DNA of 64,000 nt. Origin: Tritrichomonas musculus (Eukaryota; Parabasalia; Tritrichomonadida; Tritrichomonadidae). Positions 1 to 11,332 of this stretch are shown in pieces; positions within the stretch are counted from its first letter, which is position 1, and each line of letters begins with the position of its first letter. The position numbers and the translations under genes are program-made. The DNA lies in contig JAPFFF010000003.1 in NCBI GenBank assembly GCA_039105265.1, positions 3,162,001 through 3,226,000 on the forward strand. The letters are read 5' to 3'. The notes under the pieces were generated by a model. It did no database searches. It was not told where the DNA came from and saw nothing but the letters and a program-made list of their open reading frames with translations.

Positions 1-45
1 AATCAATTATCGATCTCGAGAATCGGAGAATAACAAGTCTAATCC
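1..45. repeat. Fragment of a dispersed repeat (transposon-end-like)
   Basis: The first 25 or so bases contain CTCGAGATCGATAATTGATT in reverse complement, with the same sequence continuing at about 56,130-56,153. In both places an ACAAG-type stretch follows a few bases later. This suggests a common dispersed repeat, cut by the window edge. The rest of 46-194 is AT-rich 3' flank of the ankyrin gene with nothing else recognisable. Confidence 0.45.
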
Positions 46-194
46 CATTCATTCAATTTGAGATCTTAGACTTTGGGAAGAACCATCGATAAATAAATCA
101 ATTATATCAAATATATACATATAAAAGTATACAGAACATTAAAAATGAGGTAATTTTATTTAACAAATATATTATAAAAATTACTGTTAAATAT

Positions 195-2447
195 CTAAGA
201 GTTCTCGAATAAAATATTCACGGCTCCAGTTACTGGCTGTTTGCAATAAGGACAAGCTTTTAGCGTATTTACTCTTTCCTTGAGGCATACTTCACACACG
301 CAAAGGTGGCCACAAGGCAGCATTGCGGCTACAGCTGTTCTTCTTTTACAGCAAAGACAGAAAGATTCTTTCAAGTCAGCTTGAGACATTAACGGTTGGT
401 TACTTTGGTTATAAATTTTTCCAACAATATATTCGTCTGTTTTGGTATTTTGCTCAGCAGCTTCCCTTTCAGCTACTAAAGCCTTCATAAACTTTGAAAA
501 TGTAAGTCTTACTCCTTGCATTGGAGTTAATCCTTTATCATTAATAAGTTTTGTATCAGATCCAGCTCTAATAAGTGTTTCAACACATTTCTTATCCATC
601 TTTAAAGCAGCTAAATGAAGTGGTGAATTTTTTGTTACATCAACAACGTTAAGAGGAGCATCAGCAGCAATCAGCATTTGTATCATTTTCAAGTTACAAA
701 GGTCAGCAACAATATGAAGCGGCGTCTTTCCTTCCTCATCTTGGATACCAACCTTTACTTGGAAAGAAATCAAAGTGGCAGCAAAATCTTCTCTTTGCAT
801 TGAACATGCAATATGGAGAGGCGTTTGACCGTGAGCATCTTGAGCGTTCATATCTGCTCCTGCATCATGGAGCTTCTCAAGAACTGCTAAATGACACGAT
901 AATGTCGCACGATGAACGGGAGCGTTTCCATTTACATCTTTGAGGTTCAAATCAGCTTGATTCTCAATAAAAAGACTAACAAGCTCAATATCTCCTTCAG
1001 TGCAACTCATGTGAAGAGCAGTTTCTTTATCTTTGTTCTGGCAATTAACATCAGCAGATGCGACGAAGAGTTGTTTTGCAATTTCAACTGCATGTCGCGT
1101 AGCGCAAAGATGAAGTGGAGCATTTCCATCTTTAGATTGGGTATTTGGAGCCGCTCCTGCCGCAATTAATACGTTAATTATCGGTATATTCAACTTTTTC
1201 ACAGCATAATGAAGAGGCGTCTCGCCATTTTCATCTTTTATGTTTACATCAGCACTTTTCTCAGTAAGAAATTGGACCATTTCAAGATTCTCTAATTCAA
1301 CTGCAATATGAAGAGCTGTTTTTTGACCCTCTCCTTTGGCATCAATATTGACACCGTGATCTACAAGAAAATCTGCTACTTCTTGGTGTCCATTTAAAAC
1401 TGCATAATGAAGTGAAATATTTTCTTTAGAATCTGGAGCATTAAGATCAGCAAGTGCTTTTTGAAGGGCAACAACTATTTCGATTGATCCACTAGCACAG
1501 GCAAGATGAATTGGCTTTTCTCCGGCTTCATTTGGCTCATCTACAGGGGCCCCTTGAGAATGGCATACTGGAATTATATTTGCATGACCACCTTGAGCAG
1601 CAAGATGAACAATTGTATTTCCATCAGTTGTTTTTGCTTGAGATGATGCACCAAGCTTCAATAAAGTTTCAAGTAATTTGGGTTCACCAAGCTGTGCTGC
1701 AATTAAGGCTGGCGTAAAGCCTTTTGCATCAGCAACATTCCAATTAACTGAGTATTTTTTGTTTCCGAGAAATTTTATCATTTCAACACTTTTGAAATAA
1801 ACAGCAAGATGGGCTATTGATTGTCCAGCTTTGTTTTGCATGTTAAGTGGTGGATTATAATTACAAAAAAGTTGAACAAGTCCTGTTACATGGTTTACCA
1901 TACCGTAATGAAGAGGAGTATTGCCGTCAATATCTTGTCCTTTAATTGGCGCTTTAGCTTTAAGTAAAAGATCACACGTTTTCTTAAGACCTTTTATTGC
2001 TGCATAATGCAAAGGATTCCTATCATTTATATCGGTATTATTGACTGGGTGTTTTAATTTAAATAAAGGTAAAACTTGTGCTTCCATTCCATATTCAATT
2101 GCATACATCATAGCATCTTTTCCATCTACACCTCTTTTTGTTATGTCTATTTTTTGTTTTAAGAGAGAATTTACAATCTTTTTGGCTTTATTTTTTAAAG
2201 CATATAAAAATGGAACTTCTCCATCTTCGTTTGTATCATAAACTGTGGCTCCTCTTTTAATTGCACCTCGAAATTGAGCTAAGTCATTTGCTTCAATTGC
2301 TTGCCATATATTTAATTCAACAGGAGGAGGTTTTTCTGCTGGCTCTTCGGGTGGAGGAGCTTCATCTTCTGGCTGATTTTCAACGGGTTCTTCTTGCTGT
2401 GCTTCTTCTTCATTTTCAGGTGGTGCTTGGGTAGCTGGCTCAGACAT
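195..2447 (-). CDS. Ankyrin-repeat protein with C-terminal RING finger (probable E3 ubiquitin ligase)
   Basis: A 750-residue protein. Residues 1-45 are acidic and proline-rich (repeated PPPEEP/EEPV). From about residue 50 to 660 there are roughly 18 ankyrin repeats with typical G-TPLHYA and A-L-GA-N signatures. Residues 697-735 form a C3HC4 RING of the spacing C-x2-C-x11-C-x-H-x3-C-x2-C-x10-C-x2-C (C697, C700, C712, H714, C718, C721, C732, C735). Known biology: a RING of this kind recruits an E2 enzyme and ankyrin repeats bind the substrate, so a ubiquitin-ligase role is inferred. Ankyrin proteins form a very large family in trichomonads. The frame is intact; the ATG is the first in frame. 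No partner or substrate can be read from the sequence. Confidence 0.9.
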   Translation of the reverse strand: MSEPATQAPPENEEEAQQEEPVENQPEDEAPPPEEPAEKPPPVELNIWQAIEANDLAQFRGAIKRGATVYDTNEDGEVPFLYALKNKAKKIVNSLLKQKIDITKRGVDGKDAMMYAIEYGMEAQVLPLFKLKHPVNNTDINDRNPLHYAAIKGLKKTCDLLLKAKAPIKGQDIDGNTPLHYGMVNHVTGLVQLFCNYNPPLNMQNKAGQSIAHLAVYFKSVEMIKFLGNKKYSVNWNVADAKGFTPALIAAQLGEPKLLETLLKLGASSQAKTTDGNTIVHLAAQGGHANIIPVCHSQGAPVDEPNEAGEKPIHLACASGSIEIVVALQKALADLNAPDSKENISLHYAVLNGHQEVADFLVDHGVNIDAKGEGQKTALHIAVELENLEMVQFLTEKSADVNIKDENGETPLHYAVKKLNIPIINVLIAAGAAPNTQSKDGNAPLHLCATRHAVEIAKQLFVASADVNCQNKDKETALHMSCTEGDIELVSLFIENQADLNLKDVNGNAPVHRATLSCHLAVLEKLHDAGADMNAQDAHGQTPLHIACSMQREDFAATLISFQVKVGIQDEEGKTPLHIVADLCNLKMIQMLIAADAPLNVVDVTKNSPLHLAALKMDKKCVETLIRAGSDTKLINDKGLTPMQGVRLTFSKFMKALVAEREAAEQNTKTDEYIVGKIYNQSNQPLMSQADLKESFCLCCKRRTAVAAMLPCGHLCVCEVCLKERVNTLKACPYCKQPVTGAVNILFENS

Positions 2448-2674
2448 CGGTGATAACGTATTTTTTATTTGTTTAAATATTTTAAAAATTTTGAATGGAT
2501 TTAAATAAATTTTTGAAAGCCCAAAATAAAAAATTTACATAGCATTGAATTTGTTTATATTTTTATAACTTTAGTAGAAAATTGCTTTAAGGAGAACCTG
2601 GATGAAAATAATAATAACATTTATTTTTGAAATATATAATGAAAGTTTCACTTTTTGAATGTATATATTGAAAT

Positions 2675-3194
2675 CAGGGATGGTAAAAGAGTAACTCGAG
2701 TAAACTCGGGTAAATAAACGGTTTCTACTCGAAATTTACTCGGGAAAATGTTCGAGTAAACCGTCTACTCGAGAGTGAAATTTTTTAATTCACATTTCAT
2801 CATTTTCGAGTATTTTCGGTCAATTACTCTGAGTAAAATTGATTATTTAATAATAAAGTATTTTTGTATAAAATAAAAAGCTTATTTATCTTATTTAAAA
2901 TATTTTTATTTCTTATCTACTTTTGGTTATTTAAATAAATCAAAATAATTTATGTTCAAATGTAAATATATATGTTTTAATGAAATTTTGTGTCATATAC
3001 AATCATTTTATTCATAAATATAATAAACCAAAGTAAAGTTTGTAAAAAGATTGCTTTAATTCAATTTGGAATAAAAGTTATTGTAATTAAGAATACCATC
3101 AATAAGTAATTAAAATCTTATTTATTTTTAGTATTTATCATTTGTATAGTAAATAAATAAAAAAGCTTTTGAAATGTATTCTAAAAACTATTTT

Positions 3195-3230
<36 letters not shown>

Positions 3231-3425
3231 GAGTCGAACCAGTGATTAAGAGTAAACTCGAGTAAATAAGTTATAATTGAATAGCATGAGTAAAGACGAG
3301 TAAAAATAAATTTAAAAACGGTTTTTTTACTCGAGTTTACTCGAGTAATATAGAGTACGAGGCTTACTCGAGTAAGAAAAATTTTCGAGTAGCCTTTCTT
3401 TACTCGTACTCGATTTCCATCCCTG
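2675..3425. mobile_element. Non-autonomous hAT-type element (751 bp) with 8-bp target-site duplication
   Basis: The left end starts CAGGGATGGTAAAAGAGTA and the right end, read inward on the other strand, starts CAGGGATGGAAATCGAGTA. Both arms are filled with variants of ACTCGAGTAAACTCGAGTA. The element is flanked by a perfect 8-bp duplication ATTGAAAT (2667-2674 and 3426-3433). CAGGG-type ends and 8-bp duplications are the hallmarks of the hAT superfamily. There is no transposase inside; a poly-A run of about 29 bp lies near 3,199. The perfect duplication argues for a fairly recent insertion. Confidence 0.88.
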
Positions 3426-3518
3426 ATTGAAATTGAAAAATTTTTAATTTCCTTCATATTAAATTAAGTTTCAATTAAAACCTAAAGATTTTATGATAAA
3501 AGTAAATAATAACAAAAT

Positions 3519-3926
3519 GGGGAATCGTATTTTTCTACGCCACTTTTTGAAAACTTTTAAACTTTTTGAATACTTTTTTATACATTTTTTATTCAATTTT
3601 TGCTAAATAATGCATAAATATTTAGTTCAAATGGCTACCCGATTCATCCAGCAATTCAAGGAGCCTGATTCGGCTTCGCGCAGCCCTATGGTGATCACTG
3701 GTGCGTATATTCCTGAAAAATTATGTAAAAATAAAAAAAAATTATATCAAAAAAAGCAAACTGTTATAATTTTAAGAGAAAATTTTAATTTACGATTTTT
3801 TTGGTTAATTTTCTTAACAGAGTAAGTTAAATTTCACCTTAAGATGGCGGTTTTTTACTTTCCATGAATAGCTATTCACGGATAGAAAAACCATTCAAAA
3901 AGTGGCGTAGAAAAAAACGATTGTCC
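3519..3926. mobile_element. Short MULE-like element (408 bp) with 9-bp target-site duplication
   Basis: The ends are inverted repeats of about 33 bp that share the core CTACGCCACTTTTTGAA. The flanks are a perfect 9-bp duplication TAACAAAAT (3510-3518 and 3927-3935), the size typical of Mutator-like elements. No transposase is encoded. The interior carries an anomalously GC-rich block (3631-3700), described separately. A related GCCACTTTTTGAA...TTCAAAAAGTG palindrome lies at about 54,123-54,153. Confidence 0.82.
3631..3700 (+). other. GC-rich exon-like fragment inside the short MULE-like element
   Basis: This 70-bp block is about 54% G+C, while its surroundings are well under 30%. It begins with ATG, reads as an open frame (starting MATRFIQQFKEPDS) and is followed directly by GTGCGT, reminiscent of a splice donor. 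The frame soon runs into AT-rich noncoding sequence. It could be a captured gene fragment of the Pack-MULE kind, or an ancient internal part of the element. I do not recognise the peptide. Confidence 0.4.
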
Positions 3927-4127
3927 TAACAAAATTTATAATTTAAAACAGGTTTTCTTCTTAAAAATTTTATTTTTTTGCTTTTTCAAATAAGAAATGT
4001 ACTTACTGTTTTCTGATATCTGAAATTGTAAACTAATATATGCTGATATTTTGATATTCTAAAATTTGTAATTAAAAAAAAATCAACAAACACTTTTAAA
4101 TTATATCTCGAATGAATAATTGTAATA

Positions 4128-5575
4128 AAAGGTATGGAAACTTCTATCCACTCGACAGATCATTTTTCTTTCAAAATATAATTTTTTAATGATGGTATTA
4201 ATGATAAATATAATATAAAAATGACATATTTTTCGAGAGGAATTTAAGATAAAAATAAATTATTTTTTTGTTAAAAATTGAATTCTAATCTGGTTATCTT
4301 AATTCAAAAAACAATTTTTTATTATTTTTTTAATTATATTATTTTTAAATAAAATTATATAAGTAATTTATATTTCATGAGGAAGAACTCGAAATTTATC
4401 ATTTTTTATATTCATGTCACTTGTGATATGAATTATTTTAACCTAAAAGGCTAATTTTTTTTTACCTAAAAGGCGAATTTCAAAATTTTGAAAATTATTA
4501 GTATATGAAGGAAATTGTTTTCTAATTTTCTTCATATTTATATTAAAAATTCTATTCTCAATTCGTTCAAATCACTTTTTCCATTTTTATTGTTGATTAT
4601 AAAGCATCATGGATAAGCAAACCAAGCAAAGATTATTCATTTTTAATATTTTTTCCTAAAACTCAAGCAAATTCGCCAAATTTACTAAATAAAAGCAATT
4701 TACAAAATAACTATCGTACAAATTCCAGCACCTATTTGACTTGATGAAAAAACTATCGATAATTCATTTTTTTATAAGAAAAATAAAACATACTGGAATT
4801 AATAAAAGAATTATTTTGTAAATCGCTTTTATTTAGTGAGTTTTTTGAATTTGCTTGAGCTTTAGGAAAAGACATTCTAAAATAATTATCTTTGCATTGT
4901 TTACTTTTCCTCGTTGCGCTGGGATATACCTAAGAATTGTTTTGTAAACTACTCTTATTTAGTTATTTTGTTGAGTTTATTTGTGTCTTTGGAAGAAATA
5001 CTATAAAAAAATAAATTAACCTTTTTGGTCAAAAAAATTTCATCTTTATTGGTCAATTATAAAATTCATATCATCAATGATATGAACTATACAAAAAATT
5101 GATAACATCATATAAGATCTCAAAATCCACTCGAAAAACATGGCCTTTTTTTATTTTATTTTCTAATAAATAAAAAAATTAAGAACATATAAAAAAACTA
5201 AAAACTTTTGTCGACTCATTCATCTTTAAATTGATTTTTTCTTAAAAAAACATTTTTTTCTCAATATGCATTTTATAAGATTTGAAATAAGCACTTTCAT
5301 GCTATTTTTAAATATGTTAATAATATGATAAAACAATATTAGACATGTATTAAACTTTGATGAGGTTTTTTCGGTTGATCAAAAATTGCAAATTTTTGAA
5401 ATTCTTTTTTTCTTGTTTTTCTGTAATAAAATTAAAATTATATTTTTTTGATTTTATAATTATTCTACAAATATTATATACATGACGATGGACTAATTTT
5501 TAATAAAAAATGATCAATATTCAAGCTTTTTTTGCATAAAACAAAATTGAATTGAAAAAAAGTTTCCATACCTTT
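4128..5575. mobile_element. Non-autonomous DNA element (1,448 bp) with 8-bp target-site duplication
   Basis: The ends are inverted repeats with AAAGGTATGGAAACTT on the left and its exact complement AAGTTTCCATACCTTT on the right. They are flanked by a perfect 8-bp duplication TTGTAATA (4120-4127 and 5576-5583). The interior is extremely AT-rich, with internal inverted repeats (for example around 4,670-4,700 and 4,800-4,870), and has no credible coding sequence. The superfamily is uncertain; 8-bp duplications fit hAT or P. Confidence 0.8.
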
Positions 5576-5802
5576 TTGTAATATTGAAAGTAATTTGGAA
5601 ACAATTTTATCCACTGTTTCAGGATAGCTTTATAGTTTTATTATTTTTAATACATGAAGAAACATTGAATATGGAAGATAAAAGAATTCATTATATGAAA
5701 AAAATAAAAATTTTAAAAAAGAAACAAGAGAATTATGTAAAAAGCATTTTAATTAACCAACCAATATAAATTTTATAAAAATATCAATTGCTTTGTTTAG
5801 CA

Positions 5803-6974
5803 TAGGGGATGCAACGATAGGAAATTTTCTGAAAATTCATTCAAATTTTTTTGTTATTATACTATTTTTTAAAAAATATGATAAATTAAATATGGACTTA
5901 TAAATAAAAATGAATTATGGGCTGGTTTTGGAAAATATCTGTCAGAAGTCGAGATATCACTTTCATTTTTTCTGAGACTCTGTTCGAGCATTTTGTAAAA
6001 TTCTTTTTGATTATATTTTATACTACCGTAATGACATTAATATATTCCAAAATGCTAATTATGATTTTACAAAATCAATAAATAGAGTAATTTATATATC
6101 ATCTTGATGTATAGGTAATTTGATATATAATTTTGAAGAATGTTATAGATTAGGTCTATTTATAATAATAAAATAATTTTAATATGAAATATGAAATAAA
6201 ATTGCATTTTTATTTTGGATATATTAGTAAAATATTAAGATGTACAAATACTTTTATTAAAATCATTTTGAATATATAAAAAATATGTTTATAAAAAAAG
6301 GATTTTTTCGAAACAGTTTTGAAAATTATGTCAATATAATAACTAATTTTTTTGAATATTTTAAATATATTTTATTAATATTGGGTAAAATAATCATATT
6401 CGTCTTAAATATTCAAATATAAATGTATTTGTGTAGAAAAAAAATTTCAATAATAAACTATCAATATTTTTCAATATCTATAATATTTTATTCAAAAATT
6501 GATAAGCAAAAACGATGGTTTCAATAGGACTAAAATTCTATTTGAATCAATTTCACATTTTTTCTTAATAATATTTGAAAAATTGGATTTTTTAGCAAAA
6601 TAATAAGCATTAGGTTTTATTTTAAAACTTACAAGATGAAAATTTTTTAAAATCAAACAGACCTTCACAAATTTTCCATGCGATATCTCGACTTCTGACA
6701 GTTTATATCCATTAAGAAGATGGCGTTTATATTTATGATATATTTTATATGACAAACAGCATATTTAAAATTGTTTTTATTTGAAAAAGCAAATATTATA
6801 AATCAAACAGACCTTCACAAATTTCGTAAGTGATATCTCGACTTCTGATAGACATTTTCTTATCAAAGAGGTATCATTCGATTTATTAAAGTTCTCTTAA
6901 TTTATATTTCCTGTTTTTAATAATTTTTATTAGAGCGTAAATATAGTGTCACTTTTTTATCGTTGCATCCCATA
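5803..6974. mobile_element. Non-autonomous MULE-like DNA element (1,172 bp) with 10-bp flanking duplication
   Basis: The left end TAGGGGATGCAACGATA and the right end (complement strand) TATGGGATGCAACGATA match at 16 of 17 bases. A perfect 10-bp direct repeat TTGTTTAGCA flanks the element (5793-5802 and 6975-6984), a size in the MULE range. Subterminal inverted repeats built on CAGAAGTCGAGATATC occur near 5,940, 6,690 and 6,840. The last two lie in a tandemly duplicated block that starts AATCAAACAGACCTTCAC. No coding sequence is recognised. Confidence 0.78.
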
Positions 6975-7389
6975 TTGTTTAGCAATTTATCGATGAATTC
7001 ATAAATGATTGAAAACAATGCAAATTTCCCACTTTTTGAGAAATTTAATGGTATTGAAAATTTCATTTTTTTAAATCAAAACAAATTAATTTAAACTCCG
7101 AAAATCAAGTTAACCAAGATAATGCAAATGACCCTAAACATTGTTCAATTACCAATGATTAAACAAAGATACTAACTTACCATTTATTTGAAAAATATAT
7201 TGATGAGAAGAAAAAAGCATATGATGGGATTATTCAATAATTAAAAAATAATGATTCGAAATCTGATAACAACAACAGTGACTTTTATTTCCAAATGTTA
7301 ACAAATATTATTAATAATATTATTAATAATAATCAAATACTCGAAAAATATTGTGAATAAATGCTATATTTGTATACAAATATTAAAAA

Positions 7390-10204
7390 ACGTAGCCGAT
7401 CATCATCATCGTGATAAAATTTTTATTGAAAAAGAATAAAAAAATCTTCAATCACTATAAATATGAAATCAAACAGACCTTGTCAAATATTGAAAATTTC
7501 AATATTCTTTTGAAGGAAGAAATTATAACGGTTTCTTATGATATTTACAATGAAATCATAAATAAATATAAATTGAATAGAAACCGTTACTTACACTTTT
7601 TCTATCCAACAATTGAAAAGTTGATCGGCGAAGAAGAAGGAAAAGAGGTTTAAAATGAACTTTTAAATACAGATCCCAATATTTTTGATAATTTTGATGA
7701 AAAACGTCAAGAAAGATAAAATGACTTCCACATTTGTTCATTAATGAGGACACGATTTAATTAATGAATTCATTCAATATATAAACCAAACAAATTATTC
7801 ATTAACTACGGAAATTCCACATTCAATTTTTGAGACAAATTTATTTTTAATTGAGAACATAAAGACGAAATTGATTGAGTATTCAGTTTTTTTTTTTTTT
7901 GGATCAACTCAAGTTTTTCAATTCTTAATGATGAATAAAGTTGAATTGAAAATCATACACGTGGTCTAATTAATGACAAAAAAGATGCCAAAGCTGATTT
8001 TGAATTTATACAATCAAAGAAAAGTGGAATGAGACCAAATTTACTTGGTACAGAGATTAAAGTGAATAATATCAGAAGTGAAATGATATTAGCAATAAAT
8101 GGTCTGATCTTCAGTACAAACAAATTCTACTTTCTGATTGCTATTTCAATTTCATGGATTCAAAAAAAAAAAAAAAAAAAAAAAAAAATCAATTCAAAGC
8201 CACATCCATGCCTAGTTTATCACCACTTCGTTAAAGAAATAGCAATAACAAAAGAAGAATCGGAGAATGGAATATTTATGAATATTTTTATTCCATAGAT
8301 TCTCAACTTCTTCCTTTATGGAACAAATCACAAGTTATCTGAATCTTACTACTTTCATAGACTGTGGCTTAGACTTTGATAATATTTTTGAATCAAGAAT
8401 TAATGATTCTGAAGAAATTTGCCACTTTGCATATGATTGTTTGTTCTCTGAATTTTGTAAGAAAAATCAGCCAATTGAAAAAATCACTGAATTTGAATAT
8501 TCAAATTACATCGATGATTTTCTTAATCTCTTTAAAATGAAAGATGATCATTGCGACAAATTCATTGCAATGATAAATCATAGTCAGCCAAAGAAAGCTG
8601 TTTTCTCAGTAGAAATGAAAGATACTGATTATGATTACATGCCAGCAGAGTCAAAGAACATCATCAAGAAGAATTTCAAGGAAATCAAAGAAATAGAAGA
8701 TGTTACTGTCACATATAAAGAATGGAAGAGTGCTTTGATTGATATGCTAAGAAATTCAAGCCTCTTTGAGAATGTTCGTTCAAAATTGTTCAAGCAACCA
8801 GACAACCAGTTTCATTGACGATCAATTCGGAAACTAGTTTTTGAATACAAAAATTGCACTGATCACCAGAAGTGTCTATGAAGTCTGCAAAGCTATTAAA
8901 AATGATGAAGAAGATCAGATTAAAAGTGAATTTAATATCCTTAAGAGAATCATCAATCCATGGAATGAAGATGACCGTTATCTGCGATCATTTTGGAAAT
9001 CGTAGGTTGAATCAGATCCTCAATTTGCCGATCATTTCACATTTGAGAAGCACGTCAATGAAAAACTTGCAATCAAAGATATAATCAGGAACTGCCAGCC
9101 GTTCCACATCTGCGAGTTTTTAGATGAAGATGACAGTGACACTTCTGCATCATTGCAAGGAATGTCGAAGTGAAAACGTACTTCATTGAACGATATCTTT
9201 ATTCAATGACGATGTTCACGAGCAGCAATGATGAGATCAGCAGCCAAATATTTGATTTCATGACAAATCTTCCATTTGTGCATTGCACAAGGCACATCAG
9301 TGTTGAGAGACTTCAGCGATCAAACGAACCTCCCCTTCCTGATTCTCGAGACGAGTGAAAACTGCGCTGATCTGCTGAATCATGATAAATTCCAGCCAAT
9401 AATCAATGACAACAGCAGAACAGAGAGTCGAGAAATCCTTCAAGAAGCTCTTAAAGCAGCCGATTCATACAACAAAGGAACGAATGCGCCTTCATAACAG
9501 AAGTCATACATGAACAGACTCATTGAAATCAATAACAATTCCATTTTTACTCCAGAAACGAACATGCCTAATATACGAAAATTCAGAATAATCACAAAAG
9601 GCGAACTTCACACAAGAGTCTCACTGATGAACACCATCCTTCCTGCTCTTGCACATGTTGATACGAAGCATTTTTCGCCATCTGAACATCTCATTAAAGC
9701 ATCCAAAGTTCTGACTGGCCACAGAGACGCCAGAGACTTGATTAACAAGGATAAATTCTTTGAAGATTTGCCATCAATCTTTGCATTCACCAACAGTTAA
9801 GATAATGGCCAATATAAACGTGATTAGAGAAGGAGATGACTTGTTCGGACTGAAAGAAGGAAGCACGGCCCTCTCTTTATGTGAAGAGCTCAGCATTTTC
9901 TTGAGCCAAGAATCAAACAAGGAATCTTGCAGAGACAAAATTTGGAACAAAATTGAAAATGCACCAAAAAGTGATTCCAAGCCTGACTACTCGATGATCT
10001 TGAATGTTTTAATATGATAAGGAATTGCTTGGTGAACACCTGCTCTTTTCAACTGAAGGTAGGACAGACAAAGAAACTTTGCCTGATGAATTGGAAGGAA
10101 TTGAAGCAGCAGCTCACTTCCTCAAATCATACAAAGTCCAGAACCAAACTCTCTTTGACACAATCAAGTCGAGGATCGTTGTTACAACTAAAGATTCACA
10201 ATAA
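7390..10204 (+). pseudogene. Degraded large protein-coding gene, multiply frameshifted
   Basis: A chain of open stretches on the + strand in shifting frames spans about 2.8 kb: 7411-7653, about 7,745-7,890, about 7,990-8,160, 8318-8818, 8872-9084, 9276-9497, 9510-9800, 9830-10017, and a last stretch ending at the TAA at 10,202-10,204. The pieces read as one soluble, charged, alpha-helical protein, for example KNFKEIKEIEDVTVTYKEW and later LLGEHLLFSTEGRTDKE. Homopolymer runs (T run at 7,888, A run at 8,162) interrupt it. From about 8.3 kb the composition is less AT-rich than the flanking noncoding DNA, as expected for former coding sequence. I do not recognise the family. The boundaries are approximate. 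An assembly with many indel errors would look similar, but the intact neighbours argue against that. Confidence 0.65.
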
Positions 10205-10586
10205 CTTTTTTTTTGCCATATAAAATAAAATCTAAATGTGCTATTGCATTCTTTAATAACAAGATATTGAGAAGTTATTGATTATTTTTGGATTATTATC
10301 ACAATGGTCAATAATCCTTATATTATTACATTTATTCTGAAATGATGAATCACAAATAACTAAAAGTTTTGTAACGCATTTTGCTCTTGAATGAACAATA
10401 ATGATTGCATGAACAATCCATAAAAAAATAGATGCTGCGTTTTATAAACAATCATAATAAAAATATTTTTTTCTTTATCATTTTTTGAATCTCTCAAAAA
10501 AAAACAATAAAAAACTTTTTTAGATCATTTTTATATTTTATTTTATTTCTCCATGTTAAATATGCATTTAATCATTCATAGTTATT

Positions 10587-11189
10587 TCAAATCAGCAAAC
10601 AACATGAATCTTCTGTGTTTCGTTGATCTGCTTGGTTGCTTTCATTGTCAGGATGAAGGACAATTTTTATTGCTGATTCAAAAACGTCTTTCATGTTTGT
10701 TTGTTTAAATGCCGAGCATTCAATATATTTTGAAGCCTTGATTTTCTTTGCCATTTCTTCCCCTTTTTCTTTTGAAACGGGCTCCATTCCTTTTGCCTTG
10801 TATTCATCTTCATGCGTTGAAAACTCATTTCTGAGATCACTTTTCAATCCAACCAAAACATATGGAACATCTGGACAATGCTCTTTGATTTCTGGCACCC
10901 ATTGATTCTCGACGTTTTCAAGCGACGTTGGCGAGACGAGCGAAAAGCAGATGAGAAAGACATCTGTTTCTGGATATGACAATGGCCTTAATTTTTTGTA
11001 ATCTTCTTGTCCAGCTGTGTCCCACAATTGGAGATTGATTGCAGTGTCTTCCACCATGAGGTTCGTCGAATAATTGTCGAAAACAGTTGGTATGTATTCA
11101 ATTGGAAAAGCGTTTGTTGTGAAACTGATCAATAAGCAAGTTTTTCCAACTGCACCATCGCCTACAACAACACATTTAATATGCTTCAT
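10587..11189 (-). CDS. Rho/Rac-family small GTPase
   Basis: A 200-residue Rho-family GTPase. Visible motifs: P-loop GDGAVGKT (10-17), switch I with T35, DTAGQE with Q61, an LKSD guanine-specificity motif, and the Rho insert (about residues 123-137). The C-terminal CAAX box CLLI ends in Ile, which predicts geranylgeranylation and membrane attachment. G12 and Q61 are intact, so it should cycle GTP normally. Known role of the family: control of actin and membrane dynamics. Start choice: the frame extends upstream to 11,231 but has no ATG there; the ATG at 11,189 gives the usual Rho N-terminus and lies 11-16 nt after TCATTT motifs. Confidence 0.95.
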   Translation of the reverse strand: MKHIKCVVVGDGAVGKTCLLISFTTNAFPIEYIPTVFDNYSTNLMVEDTAINLQLWDTAGQEDYKKLRPLSYPETDVFLICFSLVSPTSLENVENQWVPEIKEHCPDVPYVLVGLKSDLRNEFSTHEDEYKAKGMEPVSKEKGEEMAKKIKASKYIECSAFKQTNMKDVFESAIKIVLHPDNESNQADQRNTEDSCCLLI

Positions 11190-11193
11190 TGTT

Positions 11194-11208
11194 TGAAAAT
11201 GAAATGAT
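11194..11208 (-). promoter_or_regulatory. Inr-like motif of the Rho GTPase gene
   Basis: On the minus strand the sequence reads ATCATTTCATTTTCAAACA directly before the ATG. TCATTTTCAAAC recurs before the condensin gene at 42,113. The position, 11-16 nt from the ATG, fits a trichomonad-style initiator. Confidence 0.5.
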
Positions 11209-11332
11209 ATTTTTTTTATTATTATTGCCAAATTTTAATCATTTGAAATGGGCAGATTTTGACTTTTTGATAAGAAGTTTTTCTATAGTCATTCAAATTT
11301 AGAATTTATCTTTTCAATTTTTGTTTCGAAAA

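Noticed and set aside
3220-3245. tRNA T-arm-like GGTTCGACTCCCA next to a T run on the minus strand
   Set aside because: The flanking bases do not pair into a T stem and no other tRNA arms can be found.
3197-3457. 86-codon open stretch on the minus strand
   Set aside because: It lies within the hAT-type element and its N-terminal half is made of CTCGAGTAAA repeats, ending in a poly-T-derived Phe run.
6492-6755. 87-codon open stretch on the minus strand
   Set aside because: It lies inside the MULE-like element at 5,803, is Lys/Phe/Ile-biased and crosses the internal duplicated repeat.
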